Below the pieces are notes generated by a model. The model was given only the letters and a program-made list of their open reading frames with translations, made no database searches and was not told the origin of the DNA. A program made the position numbers and the translations under genes. A DNA stretch of 29,762 bases from a virus: positions 1 through 29,762 of IMG/VR virus record IMGVR_UViG_3300030012_000629; one strand, written 5' to 3'. How positions within the stretch are numbered: the first letter of the stretch is position 1; the number at the start of each line of letters is the position of its first letter. Positions 8,326 through 14,860 of the stretch are shown one piece after another.

Positions 8326-8454
8326 TTTTTTTCTTTATTATATATATAATATATATATTATTATTATTAATAATAAAGTATATATAATATACTTATATAT
8401 ATATACATATATAACTATATAAAATATTAAATTTTTTTTATAACTTTATAAAAA
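8326..8454 (+). promoter_or_regulatory. AT-only intergenic spacer with nested inverted repeats
   Basis: About 129 bases, nearly all A/T. Arms CTTTATTA (8333-8340) and TAATAAAG (8371-8378) can pair; a perfect dyad TTATTATT/AATAATAA lies at 8361-8376; a third inverted repeat AAGTATAT-ata-ATATACTT is at 8376-8394. It separates the lysis/late genes from the replication genes, so it may hold a terminator, a promoter or an easily melted origin. I cannot distinguish these. Low-complexity AT sequence makes chance palindromes common. Confidence 0.4.
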
Positions 8455-8835
8455 ATGAGAAAAATATCTAGAAAAGGATTAGTTAGAAAACTAGATACTG
8501 CTTTTAGTAAATACATCAGAACAAGATTAGCTAAAAATGAACAAGTGCAATGCGTTACTTGTGGAGTTAGAAAACATTGGAAAGAAGTAGATGCAGGGCA
8601 TTTTGTTTCTAGGAGACATTATGCAACTAGGTGGAACGCACAAAACGTACACGTGCAATGCAAAAGCTGTAATGGATTTCACGCAGGGCAAAATTATTTA
8701 ATGGGTAAATATATTGATCGTATTTATGGAATAGGCACTGCAGATGAGTTAATTAATATGTCCAGACAAATAAAAAAATTTACTAATAAAGATTTGGAAG
8801 AATTAATTTATCATTATAAAAATTTGATAGATTAA
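8455..8835 (+). CDS. ninG: NinG/Rap-like recombination nuclease
   Basis: 126 residues. It shows the lambda NinG (Rap) pattern: 'CVTCG' (C33, C36), 'DAGHFVSRRHYATRW' (H49), 'NVHVQCKSCN' (C69, C72) and a following 'HAGQN'. The two CxxC pairs bind zinc and the His-rich core resembles HNH/His-Me nucleases. Known for the family: cleavage of branched DNA such as Holliday junctions and D-loops in recombination-dependent replication. The partner here is probably the RecE-like exonuclease further right. The gene stands alone, flanked by an AT-only spacer and a strong terminator. Confidence 0.75.
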   Translation: MRKISRKGLVRKLDTAFSKYIRTRLAKNEQVQCVTCGVRKHWKEVDAGHFVSRRHYATRWNAQNVHVQCKSCNGFHAGQNYLMGKYIDRIYGIGTADELINMSRQIKKFTNKDLEELIYHYKNLID

Positions 8836-8901
8836 TATAAATGACTATATTTAAGTGTTTTTAAATAAGTTGAATTTTCTTATAATTTGAGTTTGGTTAG
8901 C

Positions 8902-8932
8902 AAGGGTGGATTAATTTTCACCCTTTTTTTTT
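8902..8932 (+). terminator. Rho-independent terminator after the NinG-like gene
   Basis: Stem AAGGGTG (8902-8908) pairs with CACCCTT (8919-8925) around a ~10-base AT loop, followed by a run of T to 8932. This is a classic intrinsic terminator on the + strand and ends the unit that carries the NinG-like gene. Confidence 0.85.
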
Positions 8933-8980
8933 AGTTTTTATTAAAAATTTTTTATAATTTTATATAAATTAATAATAATT
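8933..8980 (+). promoter_or_regulatory. AT-rich leader with TTTATATA element
   Basis: After the terminator, this leader contains TTTATATA at 8959-8966, 14 bases before the ATG at 8981. The same octamer stands exactly five bases before four other starts in the window. Being the first gene after a terminator, it needs a promoter here; the octamer is a candidate core, although the different spacing weakens the match. Confidence 0.4.
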
Positions 8981-9187
8981 ATGGAAAATATATTTAAAAA
9001 ACAATACACGACAGATGATATACTTAAAGTAAAATTAAGCATATTTGAATTAGATCTAATTAGAGAATCATTAATACATAGTGTTAAGACAGGTGACTGG
9101 GATTTAGAATACGATGCAGAAGCACAGACATTAATAAAAATGATTAATAATAAACTTTCTAAATTTAAACTAGATGCCGATAACTAA
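8981..9187 (+). CDS. Small protein of unknown function
   Basis: 68 residues, first gene of a five-gene run that includes the SSB-like protein. The sequence is mostly helical and charged ('KVKLSIFELDLIRESLIHSV', 'DAEAQTLIKMINNKLSKF') with no cysteine, membrane segment or known motif. It overlaps the next gene by 14 bases, which supports it being translated. No function can be assigned. Confidence 0.55.
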   Translation: MENIFKKQYTTDDILKVKLSIFELDLIRESLIHSVKTGDWDLEYDAEAQTLIKMINNKLSKFKLDADN

Positions 9188-9377
9188 TGAAATATTTGAA
9201 GCCTTTAGATTAAAAGAAAGGATAAAAAAACAAGCGATAGATTCTACAGCTAAAGATGAATTAATAGATCTTTACTATCATAGGGTAAACGCTATGTTAA
9301 AAAGAATTGAATACTTAGAATCAGAGATTAAATTATGTAAAACACAAATAGAGAATTATGAGAAAATCAAAAATTAA
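9174..9377 (+). CDS. Small coiled-coil protein of unknown function
   Basis: 67 residues. The second half ('YYHRVNAMLKRIEYLESEI...') has a leucine/isoleucine heptad pattern typical of a short coiled coil, so it may dimerise or bind a partner. It overlaps upstream by 14 bases and downstream by 20 bases. No catalytic or nucleic-acid-binding motif is visible. Confidence 0.55.
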   Translation: MPITNEIFEAFRLKERIKKQAIDSTAKDELIDLYYHRVNAMLKRIEYLESEIKLCKTQIENYEKIKN

Positions 9378-9726
9378 ATTTATTAAAAATGAAAAAGGTT
9401 GGACTTCTAAAAAAGATTTAAAGGAGTTTAACAAAGTATCTGTTACATTTGAAAATGGTGATGTATATGGATTCAGTACACCAAAGCCTGAATTATTTAC
9501 CTACAAGGTAGGTGATAACATAAAATATGAAGTAACTAATGAAAGTGTTAAATCAGCAAAGGCATTAGGAAAAGCAGAGTTTGATTATAAAAAACCAATG
9601 AGCACTAATGATAGTATTATTAGACAAGTGGCATTTAAAGGTGCAATAGAACTTGCGAGTAGAGGTGTTATAAACATAAAGGACATAGGAGAATTTACTA
9701 ATGAATTTAATAATATTTTAAAATGA
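9358..9726 (+). CDS. Putative OB-fold replication accessory protein
   Basis: 122 residues. Residues ~25-62 ('VSVTFENGDVYGFSTPKP', 'FTYKVGDNIKYEVTN') alternate short strands as in an OB-fold or SH3-like barrel. Residues ~80-122 ('STNDSIIRQVAFKGAIELASRG') are a helical tail of a type I recall beside phage ssDNA-binding proteins. It immediately precedes the DUF3127 SSB-like gene with a four-base overlap, suggesting a shared role in handling ssDNA or regulating replication. No active-site residues are evident, so this is a context-led call. Confidence 0.45.
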   Translation: MRKSKIKFIKNEKGWTSKKDLKEFNKVSVTFENGDVYGFSTPKPELFTYKVGDNIKYEVTNESVKSAKALGKAEFDYKKPMSTNDSIIRQVAFKGAIELASRGVINIKDIGEFTNEFNNILK

Positions 9727-10049
9727 AATTACAGGGATCAATAGTAGAAATAAACGAAACAGAAACAAGAGGTACTTTTAGTTTTAGAAATTTAGTTCTT
9801 AAAACCTTTGGTGATTATCCACAGTTTCTCACATTACAATTTAGAAAAGATAAATGCAATTTATTGGACAATTATCAGGCTAATGATAAAGTAGATGTGG
9901 AAATAAATTTAATTGGTAAAAAATGGGAAAACCCAAAGAGTAAAGAAATTAAATACTTTAATACGATAGTAGCTTGGAAGATTGGATCTTATGTAGAAGA
10001 AGTTACCGCAGAGGATCAATCTCCAGACAGAGATGACTTACCATTTTAA
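9723..10049 (+). CDS. DUF3127 single-stranded-DNA-binding-like protein
   Basis: 108 residues, a complete match to the DUF3127 pattern: 'LQGSIVEI' start, 'SFRNLVLKTFGDYPQFLTLQ', 'DKVDVEINLIGKKWE' and 'KYFNTIVAWKIG'. It forms an OB-like barrel common in Bacteroidota and their phages. The acidic C-terminus 'DRDDLPF' is the tip that SSBs and T7 gp2.5 use to recruit replication enzymes. Inferred role: coats ssDNA at the phage fork. An intrinsic terminator follows nine bases downstream, so it is the last gene of its unit, and the helicase starts the next. Confidence 0.8.
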   Translation: MKLQGSIVEINETETRGTFSFRNLVLKTFGDYPQFLTLQFRKDKCNLLDNYQANDKVDVEINLIGKKWENPKSKEIKYFNTIVAWKIGSYVEEVTAEDQSPDRDDLPF

Positions 10050-10057
10050 ATTTCAAT

Positions 10058-10084
10058 GAGGGGGTTTTTTTACCCCCTTTTTTT
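10058..10084 (+). terminator. Rho-independent terminator after the SSB-like gene
   Basis: A GGGGG arm (10060-10064) pairs with CCCCC (10073-10077), extended by T-A and A-T pairs, with a T-rich loop and a T7 tail. It separates the SSB-like unit from the helicase unit and could leak, giving stepped expression. Confidence 0.85.
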
Positions 10085-10111
10085 ATTTAAAATATTTTAA
10101 TTAACTTAAGA

Positions 10112-11026
10112 ATGCTAATAAACTTTAAAGAAGAACTAGATAAATTAAACAAAGTAAGAACAGGAAAATTAAAGGAGGGATTAAAACTAGGACACAAAAA
10201 ATTAGATGAACATATAAGATTTAAAAGATCTAATTTCAATGTAATACTAGGACACGCAAATGTAGGTAAAACTACTGTAATTCTTTATTTAATGTTATTA
10301 TACACACTGAAACATAATATACGTTGGTTGGTATATTCAAGCGAAAACGAAGCATATAGTATTATTAGAAAGCTTTGTGAATTTATAGCTTGTGAGCCAA
10401 TAAATAAAATGAGCAAAATGAAGCTTGACAAAGTAAGTGATTATGTAAATAATCATTTTAAATTAGTTCAGGCAGATAAATTATACAGTTATAAGGATTT
10501 GTTAAATTTAGCACAAAATATAAAAGAAGCCTGGGATTATCAAGGTTTATTAATTGATCCTTACAACAGCCTTATCAAAGATAAAAACTTGTTAAATGGC
10601 ATAAATGGACACGAATATGATTACCAAGCAACAAGTGAATTAAGAATTTTCTGTAAACAAAACAACATAACAATATGGCTAAATACACACGCAGCCACAG
10701 AAGCACTAAGAAAGAAACATCCCAAGGGTGATTATTATGAAGGACACCCAATACCACCAATGGCTTCAGATGTTGAGGGTGGGGGTAAGTTTGTAAACAG
10801 AGCAGATGATTTTTTTGTAATACACAGATACATACAGCATCCAACTGAATGGATGTACTCAATGATACACACTAGGAAAATAAAAGATACTGATACAGGA
10901 TCAAGACCTACACCAATAGATGCACCGATTAGGTTAAAGAGCATAATAAATAATGTAGGTTTTGAGATTGATAACGTCAATATAATTAAACAGAAACCTA
11001 GTGCAAAAAAAGAACTACCATTTTAA
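10112..11026 (+). CDS. DnaB-like RecA-fold replicative helicase
   Basis: 304 residues. Walker A 'GHANVGKTT' (47-55), Walker B 'GLLIDPYNS' (145-153), a sensor 'IWLNTHAA' (188-195) and 'VEGGGKFVNRADDFFVIHR' (221-239) follow the DnaB/RecA C-terminal core order. The DnaB N-terminal primase-binding domain is missing, which fits short phage helicases. Role: ATP-driven unwinding at the fork. It ends in 'KKELPF', like the SSB's 'DDLPF'. It begins a new unit after a terminator, and its 3' end overlaps the sigma-like gene by 26 bases. Confidence 0.8.
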   Translation: MLINFKEELDKLNKVRTGKLKEGLKLGHKKLDEHIRFKRSNFNVILGHANVGKTTVILYLMLLYTLKHNIRWLVYSSENEAYSIIRKLCEFIACEPINKMSKMKLDKVSDYVNNHFKLVQADKLYSYKDLLNLAQNIKEAWDYQGLLIDPYNSLIKDKNLLNGINGHEYDYQATSELRIFCKQNNITIWLNTHAATEALRKKHPKGDYYEGHPIPPMASDVEGGGKFVNRADDFFVIHRYIQHPTEWMYSMIHTRKIKDTDTGSRPTPIDAPIRLKSIINNVGFEIDNVNIIKQKPSAKKELPF

Positions 11027-11516
11027 TGTTGTAGAAAAAGCCTTTAAAAAACACAATGACTGGATAAATGTTTTAAAATCCTTTGGTTGTAATGAAGTTG
11101 TAGCAGAAGATATCTGCCAGGAAATGTATATACAATTACAACAAGATGTAGAGAAAGGGCTAAATATTACTTTCGATGATGATGTAAATTATTATTACAT
11201 CTACAAAATATTAAGGGGAATGTACTTAAATCTTCACAAGGTAGAATCTAGAATAAAAAAAATACCCTTAGATTACGTAGATCAAAGCAAAATGACTGAA
11301 ATAGTAGGTGTTAATGAACAAGAGTATCAAATGATGCAAGATAAATTAAATAATGAATTATCTGAAATGTATTGGTATGATAAAAAAGTTTTCACTATTG
11401 TAGCTACAGGAACTAGCATAAGCAAATTAAGTAGGGAAAGCAAAATAAGTTATTATAGTTTATATAATACATATAGGAATGTAAAACAATATTTAAAAGA
11501 TAAATTATGCGATTAG
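11001..11516 (+). CDS. Sigma-70-like protein (regions 2 and 4)
   Basis: 171 residues from GTG 11001; no usable ATG lies downstream before conserved sequence, and the ATG at 11026 is in a frame that stops at once. 'VVAEDICQEMYIQL' (~34-47) resembles sigma region 2.1, and 'SISKLSRESKISYYSLYNTYRNVKQYLKDKL' near the C-terminus resembles the region 4 helix-turn-helix (described here by its ends). The middle is diverged. Known for family: directs host RNA polymerase to specific promoters. Inferred here: switching to phage middle or late genes, perhaps via the TTTATATA leaders. It could instead be a sigma-derived regulator. Confidence 0.5.
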   Translation: MQKKNYHFNVVEKAFKKHNDWINVLKSFGCNEVVAEDICQEMYIQLQQDVEKGLNITFDDDVNYYYIYKILRGMYLNLHKVESRIKKIPLDYVDQSKMTEIVGVNEQEYQMMQDKLNNELSEMYWYDKKVFTIVATGTSISKLSRESKISYYSLYNTYRNVKQYLKDKLCD

Positions 11517-11644
11517 GAGATTTAGTAGAAAAAATTACAACAATGACAGGTATTAAGTGGTTGGTAAAAAAAATATGGGGTGAAGATTGTGGGTGTGAAG
11601 AAAGAAAAAATTTTCTCAATAATATGAAAATAAAAAGAAAATAA
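11507..11644 (+). CDS. Small CGC-motif protein of unknown function
   Basis: 45 residues starting inside the 3' end of the sigma-like gene and sharing one base with the next start. Pattern: 'LGDLVEKITTMTGIKWLVKKI' then 'WGEDCGCEERKNFLN'. The 'GEDCGCxxRxxxLN' ending is, from memory, a recurrent mini-protein in Bacteroidota phages. The two closely spaced cysteines could bind metal or form a redox pair. No function known to me. Confidence 0.6.
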   Translation: MRLGDLVEKITTMTGIKWLVKKIWGEDCGCEERKNFLNNMKIKRK

Positions 11645-11856
11645 TGGATCATATAGATTACACGGACTGGACAACATTTAGGAATAATCAAAGTCCAAAT
11701 AGAATATCTAAAGATGAATTAGAATTAATTAGCAGGTTGCACGCAAAGTATATGAATCACAGATATGAATATGTGGGTGGTTGTAATTGTAAGGGAACTA
11801 TAAAAAAGGTACAGGGGTGGATAAACGATCTAAATAAAATTTATGAAGATAGATAA
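11644..11856 (+). CDS. Small Cys-containing protein of unknown function
   Basis: 70 residues: an N-terminal variable part, 'ISKDELELISRLHAKYMNH', a 'GGCNCKGT' cysteine pair and 'VQGWINDLNKIYE'. It looks like a companion of the preceding CGC protein, with one-base and 14-base overlaps tying the three genes together. The CxC could bind zinc when dimerised. I recognise the pattern from other phage genomes but not a function. Confidence 0.55.
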   Translation: MDHIDYTDWTTFRNNQSPNRISKDELELISRLHAKYMNHRYEYVGGCNCKGTIKKVQGWINDLNKIYEDR

Positions 11857-12253
11857 TGTTCATCAATGGGAACAAGCAATAGTTTCTCTTCTAAACTTAG
11901 ATGGTTGGAAATTAGAATGGTGTGGAGGGGGCTATGAGCATTATGATGCAAAGGGATATACACCAAAAGGTAAATGCTGTGTAATAGAAATGAAGTTTAG
12001 AAAAACACACTATAAAGATAAAATGATAGAAAAATACAAATATGAAAAACTTATTAAAGAAGATTGCGTGGCATTATATTTTGTTAATGATCCTGGTGGC
12101 AATTATATTTTTTGGCTAAATGATTTAGATATGCCAAAAGAAGTTAGTATGTTTTGCCCAGATACTACATTATGGACAAAAAAAAAGATACAAAAGCCTT
12201 GTTATTTAATTCCAGAAGATCTAGCCCATAGAGTACAATCCTACAATAATTAA
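11843..12253 (+). CDS. Putative PD-(D/E)XK nuclease-fold protein
   Basis: 136 residues. 'HYDAKGYTPKGKCCVIEMKFRK' holds D35 and E49-x-K51, arranged as the PD-(D/E)XK core (acidic residue, hairpin, then E-x-K on the next strand). A helix rich in Lys/Tyr ('MIEKYKYEKLI') and a strand 'ALYFVNDPGGNYIFWL' follow, as in VRR-NUC or Holliday-resolvase-like folds. Inferred role: endonuclease in recombination or host DNA degradation. It is the last gene before a 74-base leader. Fold assignment is from pattern alone. Confidence 0.45.
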   Translation: MKIDNVHQWEQAIVSLLNLDGWKLEWCGGGYEHYDAKGYTPKGKCCVIEMKFRKTHYKDKMIEKYKYEKLIKEDCVALYFVNDPGGNYIFWLNDLDMPKEVSMFCPDTTLWTKKKIQKPCYLIPEDLAHRVQSYNN

Positions 12254-12327
12254 AATTTTTTAATAATTATTAGGTTTATATTATAATATTTATTAAATTT
12301 ATTTAATAACTAATAAAAATTATAATT
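12254..12327 (+). promoter_or_regulatory. AT-rich leader before a run of small early genes
   Basis: 74 bases, almost all A/T, between two gene blocks. It contains TTTATATT at about 12273, distant from the ATG, but no clear Bacteroidota -33/-7 pair (TTTG and TAnnTTTG) and no terminator hairpin. A promoter here is likely only because of the gap in an otherwise overlapping gene array. Confidence 0.3.
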
Positions 12328-12507
12328 ATGAAAGAAAGAAAACAATTTACACACAATCCTTCTACTAGAACAATTTTCAAATTTGATTCTAAAGACTTGG
12401 ACAAGATGACACAACACCAAAAGAGAGAAGCTCTTAATGACCTAGAAGAAGTTAAGGAGTTACTAAAATTTAGTATTAAGTTAGAAAAATTTAAGACCTT
12501 TATATAA
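12328..12507 (+). CDS. Small charged helical protein of unknown function
   Basis: 59 residues (MKERKQFTHNPST...). The N-terminus is basic and polar; residues ~26-55 ('MTQHQKREALNDLEEVKELLKFSIK') form a probable amphipathic helix. The stop shares a base with the next ATG, in keeping with a real gene. No known motif; small early phage proteins of this kind often modify host functions, which is only a possibility here. Confidence 0.5.
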   Translation: MKERKQFTHNPSTRTIFKFDSKDLDKMTQHQKREALNDLEEVKELLKFSIKLEKFKTFI

Positions 12508-12794
12508 TGGAAAATAAAATTAAATTTGATCTAGATAAAATGGGCTACCAAGATATTGAATCTATGAAATTAATTATAGATGCTTGGTACAATTTACCTG
12601 ATAGAGATATTATGTATGAGGGAACAGGCTTTAACACAATGAGTGGCTATGTGTATATAGCTTTAGAAAATGGTATTACAATATGTTCTTGTTTTGGTCA
12701 AGAAGTAGAATATTTAGTTACTGACTATGATACAGGAGAAGAATATTTTTTTGAAACTTATGAGGAAGCAGAAATAAAATTACAAGCCTTATGA
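12507..12794 (+). CDS. Acidic protein of unknown function
   Basis: 95 residues, strongly acidic (many Asp/Glu and Tyr). Motifs seen: 'GFNTMSGYVYIALENGITICSCFGQEVEYLV' region (two nearby cysteines, C-S-C) and 'YDTGEEYFFETYEEAE'. Such acidic, tyrosine-rich small phage proteins can mimic DNA, but this one has a strand-rich centre and no decisive feature. Overlaps both neighbours by one and four bases. Confidence 0.5.
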   Translation: MENKIKFDLDKMGYQDIESMKLIIDAWYNLPDRDIMYEGTGFNTMSGYVYIALENGITICSCFGQEVEYLVTDYDTGEEYFFETYEEAEIKLQAL

Positions 12795-13024
12795 AAGAAT
12801 ATATAGTAAACAGAACAATAAGCCTTAGTCAGTCGCCTGGAGTTTTACATATAGAAGCAGAGGTTTCTGATTGGTCGGATGGAGAAAAAACTATTTATAT
12901 GGAATGGGATGCCAATGCAATGTTAGATGATATTCCAGCTTTATATGAATTTGCAGTAAAGGCTAAAGAGGGATGGGAAAAAGCAAGAGAAAAGAAATAC
13001 AAACAATTAAAAAACAAATTATAA
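12791..13024 (+). CDS. Small protein of unknown function
   Basis: 77 residues. A strand-rich N-terminal half ('EYIVNRTISLSQSPGVLHIEAEVSD') followed by a helical, Lys-rich tail ('AVKAKEGWEKAREKKYKQLKN'). Overlaps the upstream stop (ATGA). No recognised domain; sits in a row of small early genes. Confidence 0.5.
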   Translation: MKEYIVNRTISLSQSPGVLHIEAEVSDWSDGEKTIYMEWDANAMLDDIPALYEFAVKAKEGWEKAREKKYKQLKNKL

Positions 13025-13025
13025 A

Positions 13026-13175
13026 ATGAGAACACAATTAGATGATTTAAAAGCAGAAGTAAGATTATGTGAAATAAATAAAAAGATAGCAATAGAAGAA
13101 AAGGATGTAGATAAATGGAGATATTGGCAAGACAAAGAAAATCAAGCTAGAACATTTATTTATAATATAAAATGA
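13026..13175 (+). CDS. Very small coiled-coil-like protein
   Basis: 49 residues (MRTQLDDLKAEVRLCEINKK...). Highly charged, with a heptad-like N-terminal half and one cysteine. One base separates it from the upstream stop and the next ATG overlaps its TGA. Function not recognised. Confidence 0.5.
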   Translation: MRTQLDDLKAEVRLCEINKKIAIEEKDVDKWRYWQDKENQARTFIYNIK

Positions 13176-13465
13176 AAAGGGATCTATCAACCCTACAAGC
13201 TAACGCAGATCTTCACGCAGTATTAGAATTATTAAAAAGGTGGAGGGATAAAAGTGATAATGAAGATCTGAAAGAGTTTGAAAAGATGATGATAAATATT
13301 AGTTTATATATCTGGCAGTTACAGAATGAAAGAAAAACCTTTGATAATATTATAGATAGATTAAGAAGTAATAAACTAAGAGCAATAGAAAGAGCAAGGA
13401 GGGTTGAAGAAAAATTAGAAGAATATGAAAAAATACAGACAAAAAATGATAGCATTAGCATTTAG
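13172..13465 (+). CDS. Coiled-coil protein of unknown function
   Basis: 97 residues, almost wholly helical. 'LKEFEKMMINISLYIWQLQNERKTF' and 'RLRSNKLRAIERARRVEEKLEEYEKI' give two long heptad segments, so it probably forms an oligomeric rod. The 'RAIERAR..EEKLEE' block seems familiar from other phage early regions, without function. Overlaps upstream (ATGA) and a tiny hydrophobic reading frame downstream. Confidence 0.55.
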   Translation: MKRDLSTLQANADLHAVLELLKRWRDKSDNEDLKEFEKMMINISLYIWQLQNERKTFDNIIDRLRSNKLRAIERARRVEEKLEEYEKIQTKNDSISI

Positions 13466-13514
13466 CTATCTAGGTTTAATTTTAACTTTATTATATGTTT
13501 ATTTATTTAGATAA
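13446..13514 (+). CDS. Possible 22-residue membrane peptide
   Basis: The frame MIALAFSYLGLILTLLYVYLFR starts in the 3' end of the coiled-coil gene and overlaps the next small gene. It would be a single hydrophobic helix with a C-terminal Arg, like other phage membrane micropeptides. The overlap layout (20 bases on each side) fits the rest of the array, but 22 codons can be open by chance, so this is tentative. Confidence 0.3.
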   Translation: MIALAFSYLGLILTLLYVYLFR

Positions 13515-13614
13515 TCCTTACGAGGATAAATATGAGTGCGGAGTATGTGGCAAAGATATGGAAGAACAAAAACCATATTGTTGCATAGATTGTTTTAGAG
13601 CTGATATGAGATGA
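13495..13614 (+). CDS. Small zinc-ribbon-like protein
   Basis: 39 residues with 'CGVCGK' (C15, C18) and 'CCIDC' (C29, C30, C33), a spacing suited to one tetrahedral zinc site. Such mini zinc ribbons bind DNA, RNA or a protein partner. The TGA overlaps the exonuclease start as ATGA, linking expression of the two. Start chosen at ATG 13495 because it is the only one before the first cysteine pair. Confidence 0.55.
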   Translation: MFIYLDNPYEDKYECGVCGKDMEEQKPYCCIDCFRADMR

Positions 13615-14378
13615 TACAATTATTGAATGGGGAATATTACGAAGAAGAAGATCTAATTAATAAAATGTATAATGATGATTTTTATTATGGTGAACTTAAT
13701 CATTTAGCATTATCTAGTTCCAGTATTAAGCTTTTATTAAGTAGCCCTAAAACTTATAAGTATGTTTTAAAGTATGGCAATGCACAAACACAAGCCCTAA
13801 GGGATGGGTGGTTATTTCACACAGCAATTTTAGAGCCAGATCTATTTGAGAAACAAATCTTTGTAGATGTGCAATCAAAGAACACGAAGGCTTATAAGTT
13901 AGCAAAAGAAAAATATGGAAAAGTATTTACAATAAAAGAAAAGAAAGATGCAGAGAAACTAGCAGATGCTTTTTTAAGAAATGAAACAGCTTTAAAAATG
14001 ATTAATGACAGTATATTTGAACAGCCTATGATTAAAATAATAGATGGTTACCCTTTTAGGGGCAAGGCAGATGTATTGGGAAGATATTATATTTGTGATC
14101 TGAAAACTACAACTGATATAAAAAACTTTCATCATAGTGCAAATAGATATTCTTATGATGTGCAATGTTATTTATATTGTAATTTATTTGATAGATCTTA
14201 TAAAGATTTTAAATTTGTAGTTATTGATAAGGGCAGTTTAGATATTGGGGTGTGGGATTGTAGCGAAGATTTTTATTTAAGAGGTCAGGAAAAAGTAAAG
14301 AAAGCATTAGAGATATTTGAAACTTATTTTATTGATGGGGTAGATATAGATAACTATTATATTAGTGGAACATTATGA
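13611..14378 (+). CDS. RecE-like PD-(D/E)XK exonuclease (DUF3799 type)
   Basis: 255 residues. 'LSSSSIKLLLSSPKTYKY', 'LRDGWLFHTAILEP' (H70), 'GKADVLGRYYICDLKTT' (D154, D163, K165) and 'DVQCYLYC' (QxxxY, Q185/Y189) give the full RecB/RecE-type nuclease signature. Reaction: degrades a DNA strand from an end to leave ssDNA for annealing or recombination. No annealase was recognised next to it; the SSB-like and NinG-like genes are candidate partners. The last 29 codons have a diverged twin about 480 bases downstream, part of a recombination scar. ATGA overlaps on both sides. Confidence 0.8.
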   Translation: MIQLLNGEYYEEEDLINKMYNDDFYYGELNHLALSSSSIKLLLSSPKTYKYVLKYGNAQTQALRDGWLFHTAILEPDLFEKQIFVDVQSKNTKAYKLAKEKYGKVFTIKEKKDAEKLADAFLRNETALKMINDSIFEQPMIKIIDGYPFRGKADVLGRYYICDLKTTTDIKNFHHSANRYSYDVQCYLYCNLFDRSYKDFKFVVIDKGSLDIGVWDCSEDFYLRGQEKVKKALEIFETYFIDGVDIDNYYISGTL

Positions 14379-14656
14379 AAACAAAAGTAAAAACACCTGA
14401 ATATTATAATGGCGATAATGGATATACAGCAAAGCAAGTAGTGGATAACTTTGAATTAAATTACCATCTTGGCACAGCAGTAACTTATATACTTAGAGCA
14501 TATAAGAAACATAAAACACCTAATCAGGATTTACAAAAAGCAATAGATCATTTAACCTTTGAATTAGAAAAGTTAGAAAGAAAGGATCAATGGAGGGTGG
14601 ACCAATATAATAGGAACAGACACCCATCAGATCACATCATAGCAGGTACAGAATGA
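14375..14656 (+). CDS. DUF3310 protein (T7 gp1.7-like family)
   Basis: 93 residues matching DUF3310: 'YYNGDNGYTAKQVVDNFELNY', 'LGTAVTYILRAYKKHK' and 'DLQKAIDHLTFELEKLE'. T7 gp1.7, related to this family, has been described as a nucleotide kinase. The sequence shows no P-loop, so activity should not be assumed. Overlaps the exonuclease stop and the start of the broken methyltransferase (both ATGA). Confidence 0.7.
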   Translation: MKTKVKTPEYYNGDNGYTAKQVVDNFELNYHLGTAVTYILRAYKKHKTPNQDLQKAIDHLTFELEKLERKDQWRVDQYNRNRHPSDHIIAGTE

Positions 14657-14802
14657 TTTACAACCAAGATTGTATGGAGGCTATGAAAGATATGTCAGAC
14701 AATCAGTTTGACTTAGCTATTGTTGATCCTCCTTATGGTATTGATGTAACCAAAATGAATATGGGGGGTAGAAAAAGTAACCAAAGCAATAGAGACATTT
14801 GA
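14653..14802 (+). pseudogene. Truncated DNA methyltransferase (first ~40 codons)
   Basis: The frame gives 49 residues beginning 'MIYNQDCMEAMKDM' and including 'LAIVDPPYGIDV', the catalytic DPPY motif of N6-adenine/N4-cytosine methyltransferases. It then ends in a short unrelated tail and TGA. The methyltransferase-like part stops near 14770, exactly where sequence homologous to the exonuclease 3' end begins in another frame. The SAM-binding FxGxG motif is missing, so it cannot be active. It is the stump of a resident enzyme replaced by the one downstream. Confidence 0.8.
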
Positions 14803-14860
14803 AACATTTTTTATTAACGGAGCAGACTTAGATAGTTACTGCATAAAAGGAACTTTGTGA
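14771..14860 (+). pseudogene. Remnant of a second exonuclease gene (last 29 codons)
   Basis: Read from 14771 the frame gives 'EKVTKAIETFETFFINGADL' and ends '...YCIKGTL' TGA. The intact exonuclease ends 'EKVKKALEIFETYFIDGVDI...YYISGTL'. By hand count 19 of 29 residues and 68 of 90 bases agree, with no gaps. It is therefore a diverged homologue, not a recent copy. It lacks a start and the catalytic core. In both copies the stop overlaps the start of the next gene, preserving the donor's gene junction. Confidence 0.85.

Noticed and set aside
8326-8454. CRISPR-like or tandem repeat array
   Set aside because: The repeats are short AT runs without regular spacing or unique spacers.
14375-14860. 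Recent tandem duplication as the origin of the second exonuclease tail
   Set aside because: The tails differ at 22 of 90 bases by hand count, and a methyltransferase stump plus a DnaA-like stump flank the imported gene; a donor segment explains all three.
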